Origin: an uncultured Alistipes sp.
GTDB taxonomy: Bacteria; Bacteroidota; Bacteroidia; Bacteroidales; Rikenellaceae
DNA length: 64,000 nt
Direction: 5' to 3'
NCBI GenBank assembly: GCA_904502285.1
Contig: CAJGEC010000001.1
Coordinates: 88,860 to 152,859, forward strand
Position 1 is the stretch's first letter, and every line of letters begins with the position of its first letter. This document shows, piece after piece, positions 17,822 to 27,344 of the stretch. The notes under the pieces were generated by a model. It saw nothing but the letters and a program-made list of their open reading frames with translations. It searched no databases and had not been told where the DNA came from. Made by a program: the position numbers and the translations under genes.

Positions 17822-19236
17822 TTATTTGGCAATTAGTCTCCTTGTCGGCAATCATCCTGGTCTTGCTCAACATCTTCATCGACGTTGATATCTATAGCCA
17901 GCAAAACCTAATAGCGATACTGCTATTGGGTGTATTTGTGTTGATGTGCTACATACTCGATGGCAGACGCTACGACACAATACGCGGCAAGGTTATACGC
18001 CCCTCGTGGTTGTTGATATTTGGAATGTGTATCATCGTATTCCAAAACCCTATCGACCTACTTCTAAACAATCTACACCTCGGATCGGCGATCTTCGTAC
18101 ATCAGAACCTTATCGTTAAGGGTGTCGCATACGGCACTATAGCCATAGCCTCATTCACCCTGGGTTACATCCTACCATACCGACCATTCAACACTGCAAG
18201 CAAGGCTGCCACGCCAGCCTCTCTACGACTCTTCGCTGTGCTGTTGGTACTAAGTTTGGCTGGATTCTTACTCACTATCGATGCCGACTTCTTCTCAGGA
18301 AAGAGTTATGTTGAGAGTGGCGATATATCTACCAGCCACACCAAGATAAGCGAGGTATTGTTATGGATTGCCTTTAACGGCTACTTCATTCAGTATGCCA
18401 TAAATTCGAGGGGTAAAGGGTTGTCGTTTAGAGAGTATGTTGGTGGCATCCCAATCTTTATACTTCTAATCTTCGTGGGTTACCTTTCGCTTAAACTCGT
18501 AAGTGGTATGCGAGAGCCCGTGCTACGTAATATTCTGCTCTTCGTCTTCTCCTACATCTACGCAAGCCGACGAAGTCCCATGAAGGCCACTACGTTCATC
18601 GTCTCCCTAATCGTTGCAAGTTTCGTTTTTTCAATCGTAAGTATCGGCCGTGGAGTCATCACCGACGACCTCTCGGAGAAGTATCGAGTAGGTATGGAGA
18701 TATACGATGATCGAAACAGCATTAGCCCCACAACATCGGAGTTAGCCAACTCGCAATACTGCGACTTCGTGGCATTAAAGTACTTCGACAAAGAGGAGAA
18801 TCAACAGCTTGGAGGAGCGATACAAGCACGATACATAGCTTCGATCTTTATCCCCAACCGAATACTAAATAACTTTTGGTCAGTGGAGACAGATATGCAG
18901 GGCTCGGCATACTTCCTAACAGCTCGCGACAGAGGTCTCAAAGCTGAGAGTGGTCTCGGCTCTACTATCCACACTGATTTCTACGTAGATTTTGGCATTG
19001 TGGGTATGATTCTATGTATGGTGTTGGTGGGCTTCATCTTCAAGAAGACAGACCTCACCCTCTACTCCAACAATAGCAATAGATACTCGCTCTTGGTCAC
19101 CGTGCTTGTCATCTGCCTCGGAGCGAGCTCCTTCTACCTATCACGCTCGGTATTTATCCCAACACTGAAGATTCCGCTATACACCTACATACTTCTGATT
19201 ATCAACCAGCGATTTAGTCTAAGTAGTAACAAATAG
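17818..19236 (+). CDS. Wzy-like repeat-unit polymerase
   Basis: A 472-residue membrane protein with about 11-12 helices and a large hydrophilic loop around residues 290-390, which contains charged residues and RDRGLKAESGLGSTIH followed by a short DFYVDFGIVG segment. This topology and its place directly after the flippase fit an O-antigen/capsule polymerase that assembles repeat units at the periplasmic face. Sequence conservation in the family is low, so the call rests on topology and context. The start overlaps the flippase stop by 4 bp. Confidence 0.75.
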   Translation: MIIWQLVSLSAIILVLLNIFIDVDIYSQQNLIAILLLGVFVLMCYILDGRRYDTIRGKVIRPSWLLIFGMCIIVFQNPIDLLLNNLHLGSAIFVHQNLIVKGVAYGTIAIASFTLGYILPYRPFNTASKAATPASLRLFAVLLVLSLAGFLLTIDADFFSGKSYVESGDISTSHTKISEVLLWIAFNGYFIQYAINSRGKGLSFREYVGGIPIFILLIFVGYLSLKLVSGMREPVLRNILLFVFSYIYASRRSPMKATTFIVSLIVASFVFSIVSIGRGVITDDLSEKYRVGMEIYDDRNSISPTTSELANSQYCDFVALKYFDKEENQQLGGAIQARYIASIFIPNRILNNFWSVETDMQGSAYFLTARDRGLKAESGLGSTIHTDFYVDFGIVGMILCMVLVGFIFKKTDLTLYSNNSNRYSLLVTVLVICLGASSFYLSRSVFIPTLKIPLYTYILLIINQRFSLSSNK

Positions 19237-19248
19237 CAGAGAAAGAGT

Positions 19249-20343
19249 ATGAGAGTCCTTTTTGCCACGCCCTACAGTCAAGCCACAGGAGGCATAGTTC
19301 AGTGGGCACGCCATATCGTACAGCACCACACCACCAATCCTAATGGTGTGGAGTTGAATGTACTACCAATGAACAACTGCGGAGCAAATGATGCTGTCAC
19401 AAACAAACGACTCTACAACCGTATCACTCGTGGCATAGCCACCTATAGCCACGTTATCAAGAGCCTAAAGCACGAACTCGACACCACTCGTTACGACATT
19501 CTACATATCGCCACGAGTGCCTCGATAAGTCTTGTTAAGGATTTATGGATGATGCGTATAACCAAGCGCAAAGGCATAAAGAGCATCCTACATTTCCACT
19601 TTGGTCGCATCCCCTCTCTCGCCAAGGAGCGCAACTGGGAGTGGCGACTAATTGTCAAGGCTGTTAGAACTGCCACGAAGGTTATCGTCATAGATAAGGC
19701 CTCGTACGACACACTCAAACGAGAGGGATTCACAAATATAGAACTACTTCCCAATCCACTCTCGCCTATGGTTAGTTCGCTTATCGAGAATTACAAAACC
19801 GCTGAACGAGAGCCACGAAGACTACTCTTTGTCGGCCACTGCGTTACGACCAAGGGTGTCTACGAATTGGTAGAGGCTTGTGCAAAGATAGAGGGCATAC
19901 ATCTTAGGTTAGTAGGTCCTATCACCGAGGGGGTAAAGCAGGATTTAGAGAAGATCGCCGACGGCAACGACTGGCTTGATATTGTTGGATGTATTTCATT
20001 AGAGGAGGTGATTAGGGAGATGTGTCGATGCTCTATATTCATTCTTCCCACCTATACTGAGGGATTTCCGAATGTCATTATCGAGAGTATGGCTGCGGGA
20101 GCACCAATCATCACTACACCCGTGGGTGCAATTCCCGAAATGCTTGACATCACATCAGATAGCCCCTGCGGAATATGCGTTGCGCCCAAGCAGGTTGAGC
20201 CACTCAGAGAGGCTATCGAGCAACTGCTACAAAACAACGACTTAGCCACCCTACTCGGCCAGCGTGCCAAGGAGCGAGTGACAACGGTTTATGCTATGTC
20301 CTCGGTATGGGATAAGTTGTGTAATATATGGAAAATATGTTGA
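19249..20343 (+). CDS. Glycosyltransferase family 4
   Basis: A 364-residue GT-B fold enzyme. The N-terminal domain begins [21 protein letters not shown]. The C-terminal donor-binding domain has [20 protein letters not shown] and the GT4 signature around [22 protein letters not shown] with the E-x7-E arrangement. It would add one sugar to the lipid-linked repeat unit on the cytosolic face. It starts 12 bp after the polymerase; its TGA (20341-20343) is followed 1 bp later by the acetyltransferase ATG. Donor and acceptor are not identifiable. Confidence 0.88.
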   Translation: MRVLFATPYSQATGGIVQWARHIVQHHTTNPNGVELNVLPMNNCGANDAVTNKRLYNRITRGIATYSHVIKSLKHELDTTRYDILHIATSASISLVKDLWMMRITKRKGIKSILHFHFGRIPSLAKERNWEWRLIVKAVRTATKVIVIDKASYDTLKREGFTNIELLPNPLSPMVSSLIENYKTAEREPRRLLFVGHCVTTKGVYELVEACAKIEGIHLRLVGPITEGVKQDLEKIADGNDWLDIVGCISLEEVIREMCRCSIFILPTYTEGFPNVIIESMAAGAPIITTPVGAIPEMLDITSDSPCGICVAPKQVEPLREAIEQLLQNNDLATLLGQRAKERVTTVYAMSSVWDKLCNIWKIC

Positions 20344-20344
20344 T

Positions 20345-20959
20345 ATGGGACTAAAGAAGACTCTGAAAAACAATAGGTTTATTCGGGGATTATATTTCCT
20401 CTATAAGTCATACTTCGGTTATGGGCCAAAGAGTTTTGGTCTCTGTGGAGAGAACGTAGCCATTACACCTCCGCTACAAATCAACAACTCTAAGAATGTC
20501 TTTTTCCACGGAAACAACCGAATTAGCAACGCCTTTATATCGACCATGAACGCTAAGTTCATTATGAAGCCATACGCTGGTGCAGCCGAGGGTCTTAGGG
20601 TTATTACTGGCAACCACGCTATGATCGTTGGTCGCTACTATCGCTCCATCACCGAGGCGGAGAAGCCATCGGGATTAGATAAGGATGTAGTCGTAGAGAG
20701 TGATGTTTGGATTGGCACGGGTGTAACGCTACTTTCGGGCGTAACCCTTGGCCGAGGCTCTATCGTAGCTGCTGGAGCTGTAGTGAATAGAAGTACCCCA
20801 CCATACAGCATATCGGGAGGAGTGCCAGCACGATTCATAAAGTTCAAGTGGAGCATCAACGAAATCTTGGAACACGAAAAGAGTCTCTACCCTGCCGAAG
20901 AACGCTTCACAAAGGTGGAGTTAGAGCACATATTTAAGCAGTATAACACGAAGGAGTAA
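20345..20959 (+). CDS. Hexapeptide-repeat (left-handed beta-helix) acetyltransferase
   Basis: A 204-residue CatB/WcaF-type O-acetyltransferase. The C-terminal half shows hexapeptide repeats: [19 protein letters not shown], then [21 protein letters not shown], then [12 protein letters not shown]; a candidate catalytic His is in ITGNHAM. I chose ATG 20345, one base after the glycosyltransferase stop, over an upstream in-frame start at 20291 that overlaps that gene. It probably acetylates a sugar of the repeat unit or of a precursor. Confidence 0.85.
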   Translation: MGLKKTLKNNRFIRGLYFLYKSYFGYGPKSFGLCGENVAITPPLQINNSKNVFFHGNNRISNAFISTMNAKFIMKPYAGAAEGLRVITGNHAMIVGRYYRSITEAEKPSGLDKDVVVESDVWIGTGVTLLSGVTLGRGSIVAAGAVVNRSTPPYSISGGVPARFIKFKWSINEILEHEKSLYPAEERFTKVELEHIFKQYNTKE

Positions 20960-20963
20960 GATT

Positions 20964-22187
20964 ATGCCACGACTTCTGCAAATAAACATAACATCGAATT
21001 GGGGCTCGACGGGTCGCATTGCCGAGATGATTGGCAACCGCGTCTTAGCCGAGGGCTGGAGCAGTGCCATAGCCTATGGTTACCTCGAAAACCCAAGCAA
21101 CTCCGAGACCCTGCGACTGAGTTCCAAGCGCAAGACACGCTGGTACCGCAGATTGGCCAAATACCTTGGCCTGGATGGCTTAGCCTCGAACAGGGCTACT
21201 CGCAGACTTATAGAGGAGATAGAGACCACAAAGCCAGATATCATCCATCTGCACAACATCCATGGCTTCTATCTCAACTACAAGATACTGTTTGAGTATC
21301 TTGCCACCATCGACACCCCCGTAGTGTGGACCCTACACGACTGTTGGAGTTTCACGGGCCACTGCGCCCACTACTTCGAGTGTGGTTGTGATAGGTGGAT
21401 GACCGAGTGCCACCACTGCCCCAACAAGGCGACCTACCCAAAGACCTATGTAGACTGCACAACTCGCAACCACCGACTAAAGCGCAAGCTCTTCACCTCG
21501 TTGGGAGATAGACTAACCATAACACCTGTATCTCAGTGGCTTGAGCAAGAGGCGAGCAAATCATTCTTCAAGGAGTCGCGCATAAAATATATTTACAACG
21601 GCATCGACACAACGGTTTTTGCCCCATCCACACACAGCGATATACGCCAAAAATATAGTATTGGCGACCGCCCACTTTGTGTCTCAGTGGCTTCGGTATG
21701 GGATGCACAGAAGGGACTAAACGAGATTATTGCCCTTCGCAAGCAACTACCTGAGCAGTATGCGCTGATGATTGTAGGCATTGCCGAGCACCAACTATCA
21801 CTACTCCCCGACGGCGTTATTGCCATACCACGCACTCAGTCCCAAAAAGAGTTGGTTGATATATACTCTACGGCAAATGTGGTGCTGAGCCTATCGCGTC
21901 AAGAGACCTTTGGTATGACCATTGCTGAGGGTATGGCTTGTGGCACGCCAGCCATTGTGTATCGCACTACGGCACTCCCCGAACTCGTAACCCCAGAGAC
22001 GGGAAGAGTTGTGGAGCAGATAGGTGATATCGAGGGCTTAACTATGGCTATAATGGAGGTCTGCCAAAGACCAAAAGAGAGTTATGTCGATATATGTCGC
22101 AATCGTGCCTTGGAGTTCTTCGACAAGAAGAGATGTACTGACAACTATTTTGCACTATATAACGAATTACTAACTAAAACAAAATAA
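20964..22187 (+). CDS. Glycosyltransferase family 4 (WcaC-like)
   Basis: A 407-residue GT-B enzyme. The N-terminus is LLQINITSNWGSTGRIAE, then HLHNIHGFYLNY and the cysteine-rich segment TGHCAHYFECGCDRWMTECHHCP (about residues 131-153, four or more Cys/His pairs), typical of colanic-acid WcaC-like transferases. The donor domain has YIYNGIDTTVF and SRQETFGMTIAEGMACGTP. It acts on the cytosolic face within repeat-unit assembly. It starts 4 bp after the acetyltransferase. The Cys cluster may bind a metal (inference). Confidence 0.87.
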   Translation: MPRLLQINITSNWGSTGRIAEMIGNRVLAEGWSSAIAYGYLENPSNSETLRLSSKRKTRWYRRLAKYLGLDGLASNRATRRLIEEIETTKPDIIHLHNIHGFYLNYKILFEYLATIDTPVVWTLHDCWSFTGHCAHYFECGCDRWMTECHHCPNKATYPKTYVDCTTRNHRLKRKLFTSLGDRLTITPVSQWLEQEASKSFFKESRIKYIYNGIDTTVFAPSTHSDIRQKYSIGDRPLCVSVASVWDAQKGLNEIIALRKQLPEQYALMIVGIAEHQLSLLPDGVIAIPRTQSQKELVDIYSTANVVLSLSRQETFGMTIAEGMACGTPAIVYRTTALPELVTPETGRVVEQIGDIEGLTMAIMEVCQRPKESYVDICRNRALEFFDKKRCTDNYFALYNELLTKTK

Positions 22188-22190
22188 CTT

Positions 22191-23264
22191 ATGTCAATTT
22201 TCAAAGACAAAGTCCTTCTCATTACTGGAGGCACAGGCTCGTTCGGCAATGCCGTACTACGCCGTTTTATAGACTCCGACATCAAGGAGATTCGTATCTT
22301 CTCACGCGACGAGAAGAAGCAGGACGATATGCGTCACGCCTTGCAGAATCCAAAGGTTAAGTTCTACATCGGCAACGTGCGCGACAAGTCGTCGGTAGAT
22401 GTTGCTATGCGAGGCGTGGACTATGTGTTTGCAGCTGCAGCATTGAAGCAAGTACCATCGTGCGAGTTCTTCCCTATGGAGGCAACTATGACCAACGTAA
22501 TCGGCACAAACAATGTGCTTCTCTCGGCTATCGAGCACGGCGTGAAAAATGTCGTGGTATTGTCTACGGACAAGGCTGCCTACCCTATCAACGCTATGGG
22601 TATCTCTAAGGCTTTGATGGAGAAGGTGGCAATTGCTAAGGGTCGTGAACTCGGCGAGAACGGAGCAACGACTATCTGTTGTACTCGCTACGGCAACGTG
22701 ATGGCGAGCCGCGGCTCGGTAATTCCACTCTGGGTAGAGCAGATGGAGGAGGGCAAGCCTATTACCATCACCGACCCAAATATGACTCGCTTTATGATGA
22801 CTTTGGATGATGCTGTAGATCTCGTAATCTACGCCTTCACCCACGGCAAGAATGGCGACCTCTTCGTACAAAAGGCGCCTGCAGCAACCCTCACAACCTT
22901 GGCTGAGGCCCTCAAGCAGACCTACGCACAGATCGACCCTAAGTATGGTCAGACTGAGGTACGTGTTATCGGCACACGTCACGGCGAAAAGCTCTACGAG
23001 ACCCTCGTAACACGTGAGGAGATGGCCAAGGCGATAGATATGGGCGACTACTACCGCATCCCTTGCGACACACGCGATTTGAACTACGACAAGTTCTTCA
23101 CCGATGGCAACGAGGAGGTCTCTCGTATCGAGGACTACCACTCTCACAACACCCGACGCTTGGATGTCGAAGGTATGAAGGAGTTGTTGCTTAAGTTGCG
23201 TTTCATACGCGAGGATTTGGGCCTTCAGCCACGTGCTAAGGCTAAGGAGATTCGTAGCGAATAA
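22191..23264 (+). CDS. capE: UDP-GlcNAc 4,6-dehydratase/epimerase, CapE/FnlA type
   Basis: A 357-residue soluble extended-SDR enzyme: NAD-binding LITGGTGSFGNAVL (about residues 11-24), DSDIKEIRIFSRDEKKQ, AAALKQVPSCEFFP and VLSTDKAAYPINAMGISK. As in the CapE/FnlA group, Tyr of YxxxK is replaced by Met in the active-site loop (MGISK). In the known pathway it converts UDP-GlcNAc to the 4-keto-6-deoxy L-arabino sugar, the first step to UDP-L-FucNAc. CapF- and CapG-like genes follow, with a cupin inserted between. It begins 3 bp after the glycosyltransferase. Confidence 0.92.
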   Translation: MSIFKDKVLLITGGTGSFGNAVLRRFIDSDIKEIRIFSRDEKKQDDMRHALQNPKVKFYIGNVRDKSSVDVAMRGVDYVFAAAALKQVPSCEFFPMEATMTNVIGTNNVLLSAIEHGVKNVVVLSTDKAAYPINAMGISKALMEKVAIAKGRELGENGATTICCTRYGNVMASRGSVIPLWVEQMEEGKPITITDPNMTRFMMTLDDAVDLVIYAFTHGKNGDLFVQKAPAATLTTLAEALKQTYAQIDPKYGQTEVRVIGTRHGEKLYETLVTREEMAKAIDMGDYYRIPCDTRDLNYDKFFTDGNEEVSRIEDYHSHNTRRLDVEGMKELLLKLRFIREDLGLQPRAKAKEIRSE

Positions 23265-23268
23265 AATT

Positions 23269-23703
23269 ATGTCAGAGATTAAAGTTATTCAAGGCGAGAT
23301 ATTCAACGACCACCGTGGACAGATAAGTTCACTCAATAACTTTCATTTCGAGGGTGTCCGTCGTTGCTATATCATCCACCACCCCGACGCCTCGGTAGTG
23401 CGTGGCTACCACGCCCACCAATTCGAGCGCAAGTGGTTTTACTGCATCAAGGGTGCCTTCACACTTGCCCTTGTGAAGATCGACAACTGGGAGAATCCAT
23501 CAAAGGATTTAGTTCCAGAGATTTTCGAACTTAGTGACAAGCAGAGTTGCATCGTATGCGTTCCTGCGGGCTATGCAAACTGCCTCAAGGCTCACACACC
23601 AGACTCTATTATGGAGGTATTCTCCGACAAGACCCTGGACGAGGCTTTGGGCGACAGTTGGCGCTACGACAAGGATATGTGGGTGGACTGGTCGCAATAT
23701 TAA
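23269..23703 (+). CDS. Cupin sugar isomerase/epimerase (WxcM/FdtA-like)
   Basis: A 144-residue single-domain cupin. Motifs: FNDHRGQISSLNNF, HHPDASVVRGYHAHQFERKWFYCIKG (split by the strand break after RGYHAH) and CVPAGYANCLKAHTP. It matches the FdtA/QdtA and WxcM C-terminal fold that isomerises or epimerises nucleotide-linked keto-sugars. ATG 23269 (MSEIKVIQGE) is chosen, 4 bp after the capE stop; the reading frame stays open upstream into capE. The classical CapE-CapF-CapG route needs no separate cupin, so this enzyme may alter the keto intermediate or be a helper epimerase. Confidence 0.8.
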   Translation: MSEIKVIQGEIFNDHRGQISSLNNFHFEGVRRCYIIHHPDASVVRGYHAHQFERKWFYCIKGAFTLALVKIDNWENPSKDLVPEIFELSDKQSCIVCVPAGYANCLKAHTPDSIMEVFSDKTLDEALGDSWRYDKDMWVDWSQY

Positions 23704-23714
23704 AATTACGTCTG

Positions 23715-24920
23715 ATGAATATATTAGTCACAGGAGCCAAGGGCTTCGTAGGAAAGAATCTATGTGCGTTGCTCCGCACCATTGCCGATGGCAAGAATCG
23801 CACCTATGGCAACATTGCCATCACCGAGATTTTCGAGTACGACATCGACTCTAAACCTGAGGAGTTGGAGGAGTATTGCCAGAAGGCAGACTTCGTCTTC
23901 AACCTCGCAGGAGTAAATCGTCCTCAAACTACCGAGGAGTTTATGCAGGGTAACTTTGGCTTTGCCTCTACCCTTTTGGATACTCTCAAGCACCATAACA
24001 ATAGCTGCCCCGTAATGCTATCATCGTCGATTCAGGCCACACTCATTGGTCGCTATGGTGAGGGTGAGTATGGCAAGAGCAAACGTGCTGGCGAGGAGCT
24101 ATTCTTCGACTATGGTAGAGAGACGGGGGCAAAAGTTTTAGTGTATCGCTTCCCAAACCTCTTTGGCAAGTGGTGTCGCCCCAACTACAACTCTGCCGTG
24201 GCAACCTTCTGCAACAACATAGCTAACGACCTGCCAATTATGGTAAACGACCGTAGCACCCTATTAGAGTTGTTGTATATAGACGACCTTATGGACGAGA
24301 TGGTTGCAGCTCTCAAGGGCGAGGAGCATCACTGCGAATTCGATGGTATCAACACCGTGCTAACAGAGAGTGGTCGCTATTGTGCAGCACCCGTAACTCA
24401 TAAGGTGACTCTCGGAGAGATTGTAGACCTGCTCAACAAGTTCCACGAACAACCCAAGAGTCTCACAATCCCCGAAATACCAGCTGGCTCATTCGCCAAG
24501 AAGTTATACTCGACATATTTGTCGTATCTACCCAAGGAAAAAGTTGCATTTCCACTTAAGATGAACGAGGATAACAGGGGAAGTTTCACGGAGTTGCTGC
24601 GTTCAACAAATTGTGGTCAGGTGAGCATCAATATCTCGAAACCAGGAATCACTAAGGGCGAACATTGGCACAACACCAAGTGGGAGTTCTTCATCGTGGT
24701 AAGTGGTCGAGGCCTTATCCAGATGCGCCGTATAGGTTCCGATGAGGTCTTGGAGTTCGAGGTTTCGGGCGACAAGATTGAGGCGGTACATATGCTTCCC
24801 GGCTATACGCACAACATCATCAACCTCTCCGACACCGAAAATCTTGTTACGGTGATGTGGGCAAACGAGAGTTTCGACCCAAATAGAGCAGATACATTTT
24901 TTGAGAAAGTCATAGAATAA
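23715..24920 (+). CDS. capF: CapF-type bifunctional UDP-sugar reductase with C-terminal cupin
   Basis: A 401-residue protein: an N-terminal SDR domain (ILVTGAKGFVGKNL, then FNLAGVNRPQTTEEF, and the active site YGKSKRAGEE) and a C-terminal zinc cupin (about residues 290-400) with RGSFTELLR, GITKGEHWHNTKWEFF and LPGYTHNIINL. CapF epimerises and reduces the CapE product to UDP-L-6-deoxytalose-type N-acetyl sugar on the way to UDP-L-FucNAc. The start is ATG 23715, 11 bp after the cupin gene; a longer open frame upstream overlaps that gene and is rejected. Confidence 0.92.
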   Translation: MNILVTGAKGFVGKNLCALLRTIADGKNRTYGNIAITEIFEYDIDSKPEELEEYCQKADFVFNLAGVNRPQTTEEFMQGNFGFASTLLDTLKHHNNSCPVMLSSSIQATLIGRYGEGEYGKSKRAGEELFFDYGRETGAKVLVYRFPNLFGKWCRPNYNSAVATFCNNIANDLPIMVNDRSTLLELLYIDDLMDEMVAALKGEEHHCEFDGINTVLTESGRYCAAPVTHKVTLGEIVDLLNKFHEQPKSLTIPEIPAGSFAKKLYSTYLSYLPKEKVAFPLKMNEDNRGSFTELLRSTNCGQVSINISKPGITKGEHWHNTKWEFFIVVSGRGLIQMRRIGSDEVLEFEVSGDKIEAVHMLPGYTHNIINLSDTENLVTVMWANESFDPNRADTFFEKVIE

Positions 24921-24934
24921 ATACTAACTACACT

Positions 24935-26116
24935 ATGGAGTTACAATTGAATTTTTCCGATGTTAAGTTTAAGGGTGACGGCCGTCTTAAACTACTCATC
25001 ATAGTCGGCACACGTCCAGAGATTATTCGCCTTGCAGCGGTGATAAACAAGTGTCGCAGATATTTCGACACACTGCTTGCTCACACAGGCCAGAATTACG
25101 ACTACAACCTTAACGGCATCTTCTTCAAGGATCTCAAACTGGAGGATCCAGATGTCTATTTGAATGCCGTAGGCGACGATTTGGGTGCTACGATGGGCAA
25201 CATCATCAACTCGTCATACAAACTTATGGTCGCTACTCGCCCCGATGCTGTATTGGTTTTGGGCGACACCAATTCGTGTCTATCTGTCATTGGTGCTAAG
25301 CGTTTGCACATCCCTATCTTCCATATGGAGGCAGGTAACCGCTGCTTCGACGAGTGTCTTCCTGAGGAGACCAACCGCCGTATTGTCGATATCATATCGG
25401 ATGTTAATCTCTGCTACTCGGAGCACGCTCGTCGCTACCTCAATTCTTCGGGCGTAGCCAAGGAGCGCACATACGTAACAGGCTCACCTATGGCCGAGGT
25501 TTTGCACAACAACTTAGCAGATATCGAGGCTTCTGACATTCACGAACGTCTCGGTCTTGAGCGGGGTCGCTACATCCTTCTCTCTGCTCACCGCGAGGAG
25601 AATATCGACACCGAGAAGAACTTTACATCTCTATTTACCGCCATCAACCGTATGGCCGAGAAGTACGATATGCTAATCCTCTATTCGTGCCACCCTCGCT
25701 CACGCAACCGTCTTCAGGCAAGTGGCTTCAAACTCGACGAGCGCGTGATTCAGCACGAGCCATTGGGATTTCACGACTACAACTGCCTACAGATGAATGC
25801 CTTTGCTGTAGTTAGCGATAGCGGCACACTACCCGAAGAGAGTTCATTCTTCACCTCTATTGGCAAGTCGTTCCCTGCCGTATGTATCCGCACCTCTACC
25901 GAACGCCCAGAGGCCTTGGATAAGGGTTGCTTCATCTTGGCAGGCATCGACACCGAGTCGCTTTTGCAGGCCGTAGATACTGCTGTGGAGATGGTCAAGA
26001 GCGGAGACAATGGCATCCCCGTACCTAACTACACAGATGAGAACGTATCTACCAAAGTAGTCAAACTCATCCAGTCGTACACAGGAGTAGTGAATAAGAT
26101 GGTTTGGAGAAAGTAG
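24935..26116 (+). CDS. capG: UDP-GlcNAc 2-epimerase-like enzyme, CapG/FnlC type
   Basis: A 393-residue GT-B-fold non-phosphorylating epimerase: VGTRPEIIRLAAVI, LAHTGQNYDYNLNGIFF, LGDTNSCL, HMEAGNRCFDECLPEETNRRIVD (read in two parts around NRCFD), LSAHREENID and VSDSGTLPEES. CapG/FnlC proteins perform the last step, C2 epimerisation to UDP-N-acetyl-L-fucosamine, and context supports that over WecB. It follows capF by 14 bp and ends 1 bp before the WbuB-like transferase gene. Confidence 0.9.
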   Translation: MELQLNFSDVKFKGDGRLKLLIIVGTRPEIIRLAAVINKCRRYFDTLLAHTGQNYDYNLNGIFFKDLKLEDPDVYLNAVGDDLGATMGNIINSSYKLMVATRPDAVLVLGDTNSCLSVIGAKRLHIPIFHMEAGNRCFDECLPEETNRRIVDIISDVNLCYSEHARRYLNSSGVAKERTYVTGSPMAEVLHNNLADIEASDIHERLGLERGRYILLSAHREENIDTEKNFTSLFTAINRMAEKYDMLILYSCHPRSRNRLQASGFKLDERVIQHEPLGFHDYNCLQMNAFAVVSDSGTLPEESSFFTSIGKSFPAVCIRTSTERPEALDKGCFILAGIDTESLLQAVDTAVEMVKSGDNGIPVPNYTDENVSTKVVKLIQSYTGVVNKMVWRK

Positions 26117-26117
26117 T

Positions 26118-27332
26118 ATGCCAAAACGAGTATTGATAGTAGCGCAGAATTTCTACCCAGAGTTCTTCAAGAGCAACGACATAGCCTCGGAATTGGTCAA
26201 AAGGGGTTATTTCGTTGATGTGCTCACGGGAATCCCCAACTATCCCGAAGGAGAATTCTATGACGGGTATGGAATTTTTAGTCGTCGCCGAGAGGAGTAT
26301 AAGGGGGCAAAGGTCTATAGAGCCTTTCAAATTCCTCGTGGCAAGCGACCTGGGGCTGTGCGACTATCATTGAACTATCTATCGTGGGCCTTTTGTTCCA
26401 CATTTTGGATATTGTTCTACTTCGTTTTCAAGCATCGCTACGACGCCATCATCGTACATCAAACCTCACCCATCACCCAGGCGTGGCCAGCCCTGCTCCT
26501 TGGGGCGTTGCGACGCACACCTATCTACACGTGGGTACTCGACATCTGGCCCGACTCCGTGACTGGCTTCTTGTGTAAGCCAAGCAGAGTTATCGAGGCT
26601 ACGCTCGGATGGTTTACTAATGTGGTGTATCGTCGCTCGAAGCGCATACTTATCAGTTCGCCAGGATTTAGAGCGTTGGTCAATCGCGACGGTGACTACG
26701 ACAATAAAATTGTCGATTTCCCGAATTGGTGCGACGACATACTCGCAATGCCGACTAAGGAGATACCCACTCTTGCGAAGGGCTTTAGGGTGATGATGGC
26801 AGGCAATATGTCCGATGCTACGGGACTGGAGGATGTTGTGGAGGTTATGAAACGTACGGCCCACAACCCCAATATTGTCTGGGTATTTGTTGGCGGAGGT
26901 AACAGAGTGGAGTGGCTCAAGCAGAGGGTCAAAGAGGAGAATTTGGAGAGGTGTTGCGCCATTGTCGGCCGCTACCCCTTCGACTATATGGCATCCTTCT
27001 ATCGTGAGGCAGATGTAATGTTTATCTCCTTGAAGCAGACAAACCTTCCACACCTCGAAGCGACAATTCCTGCCCGCCTGCAATCCTATATGTCGGCAGG
27101 AAAGCCAATCGTTGGTATGATTGGTAGTGGTGTATCACTATTCGTCAAGACTATAGATTGTGGCATCTGCGTACCCAGTGGCGACATCGAGGGTTGTGCT
27201 TCAATGATTTTAGGGCTTGCCGAAAATAGGCCCAATCTTGAACGCTGGGGCAACAATGCTCGAAACTACTACATCAACCATTTTACCAAGAGCCAATCTA
27301 TCTCCAACCTCGAAGAGATAATTGCAGACTAA
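26118..27332 (+). CDS. WbuB/WcaI-like glycosyltransferase
   Basis: A 404-residue GT4 enzyme with the N-terminus VLIVAQNFYPEFFKSNDIA, LTGIPNYPEGEFYDGY, a hydrophobic patch at about residues 85-110 that may associate with the membrane, and YTWVLDIWPDS. Donor-domain motifs include VMMAGNMSDATGLEDVVE and ATIPARLQSYMSAGKPIVG. WbuB homologues transfer L-FucNAc to undecaprenyl-diphosphate-GlcNAc, which fits its position right after the FucNAc pathway (inference from context). Confidence 0.85.
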   Translation: MPKRVLIVAQNFYPEFFKSNDIASELVKRGYFVDVLTGIPNYPEGEFYDGYGIFSRRREEYKGAKVYRAFQIPRGKRPGAVRLSLNYLSWAFCSTFWILFYFVFKHRYDAIIVHQTSPITQAWPALLLGALRRTPIYTWVLDIWPDSVTGFLCKPSRVIEATLGWFTNVVYRRSKRILISSPGFRALVNRDGDYDNKIVDFPNWCDDILAMPTKEIPTLAKGFRVMMAGNMSDATGLEDVVEVMKRTAHNPNIVWVFVGGGNRVEWLKQRVKEENLERCCAIVGRYPFDYMASFYREADVMFISLKQTNLPHLEATIPARLQSYMSAGKPIVGMIGSGVSLFVKTIDCGICVPSGDIEGCASMILGLAENRPNLERWGNNARNYYINHFTKSQSISNLEEIIAD

Positions 27333-27344
27333 CGAACTACTATA

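Noticed and set aside
20291..20344. Upstream start for the acetyltransferase
   Set aside because: It overlaps the glycosyltransferase coding region by more than 50 bp, while ATG 20345 follows its stop by one base.
22302..23147. 281-residue minus-strand open frame opposite capE
   Set aside because: The plus strand carries a complete CapE-type enzyme; the antisense frame has no recognisable motif and arises from codon bias.
23547..23714. Upstream extension of capF
   Set aside because: It overlaps the cupin gene; the SDR nucleotide-binding motif begins directly after ATG 23715.
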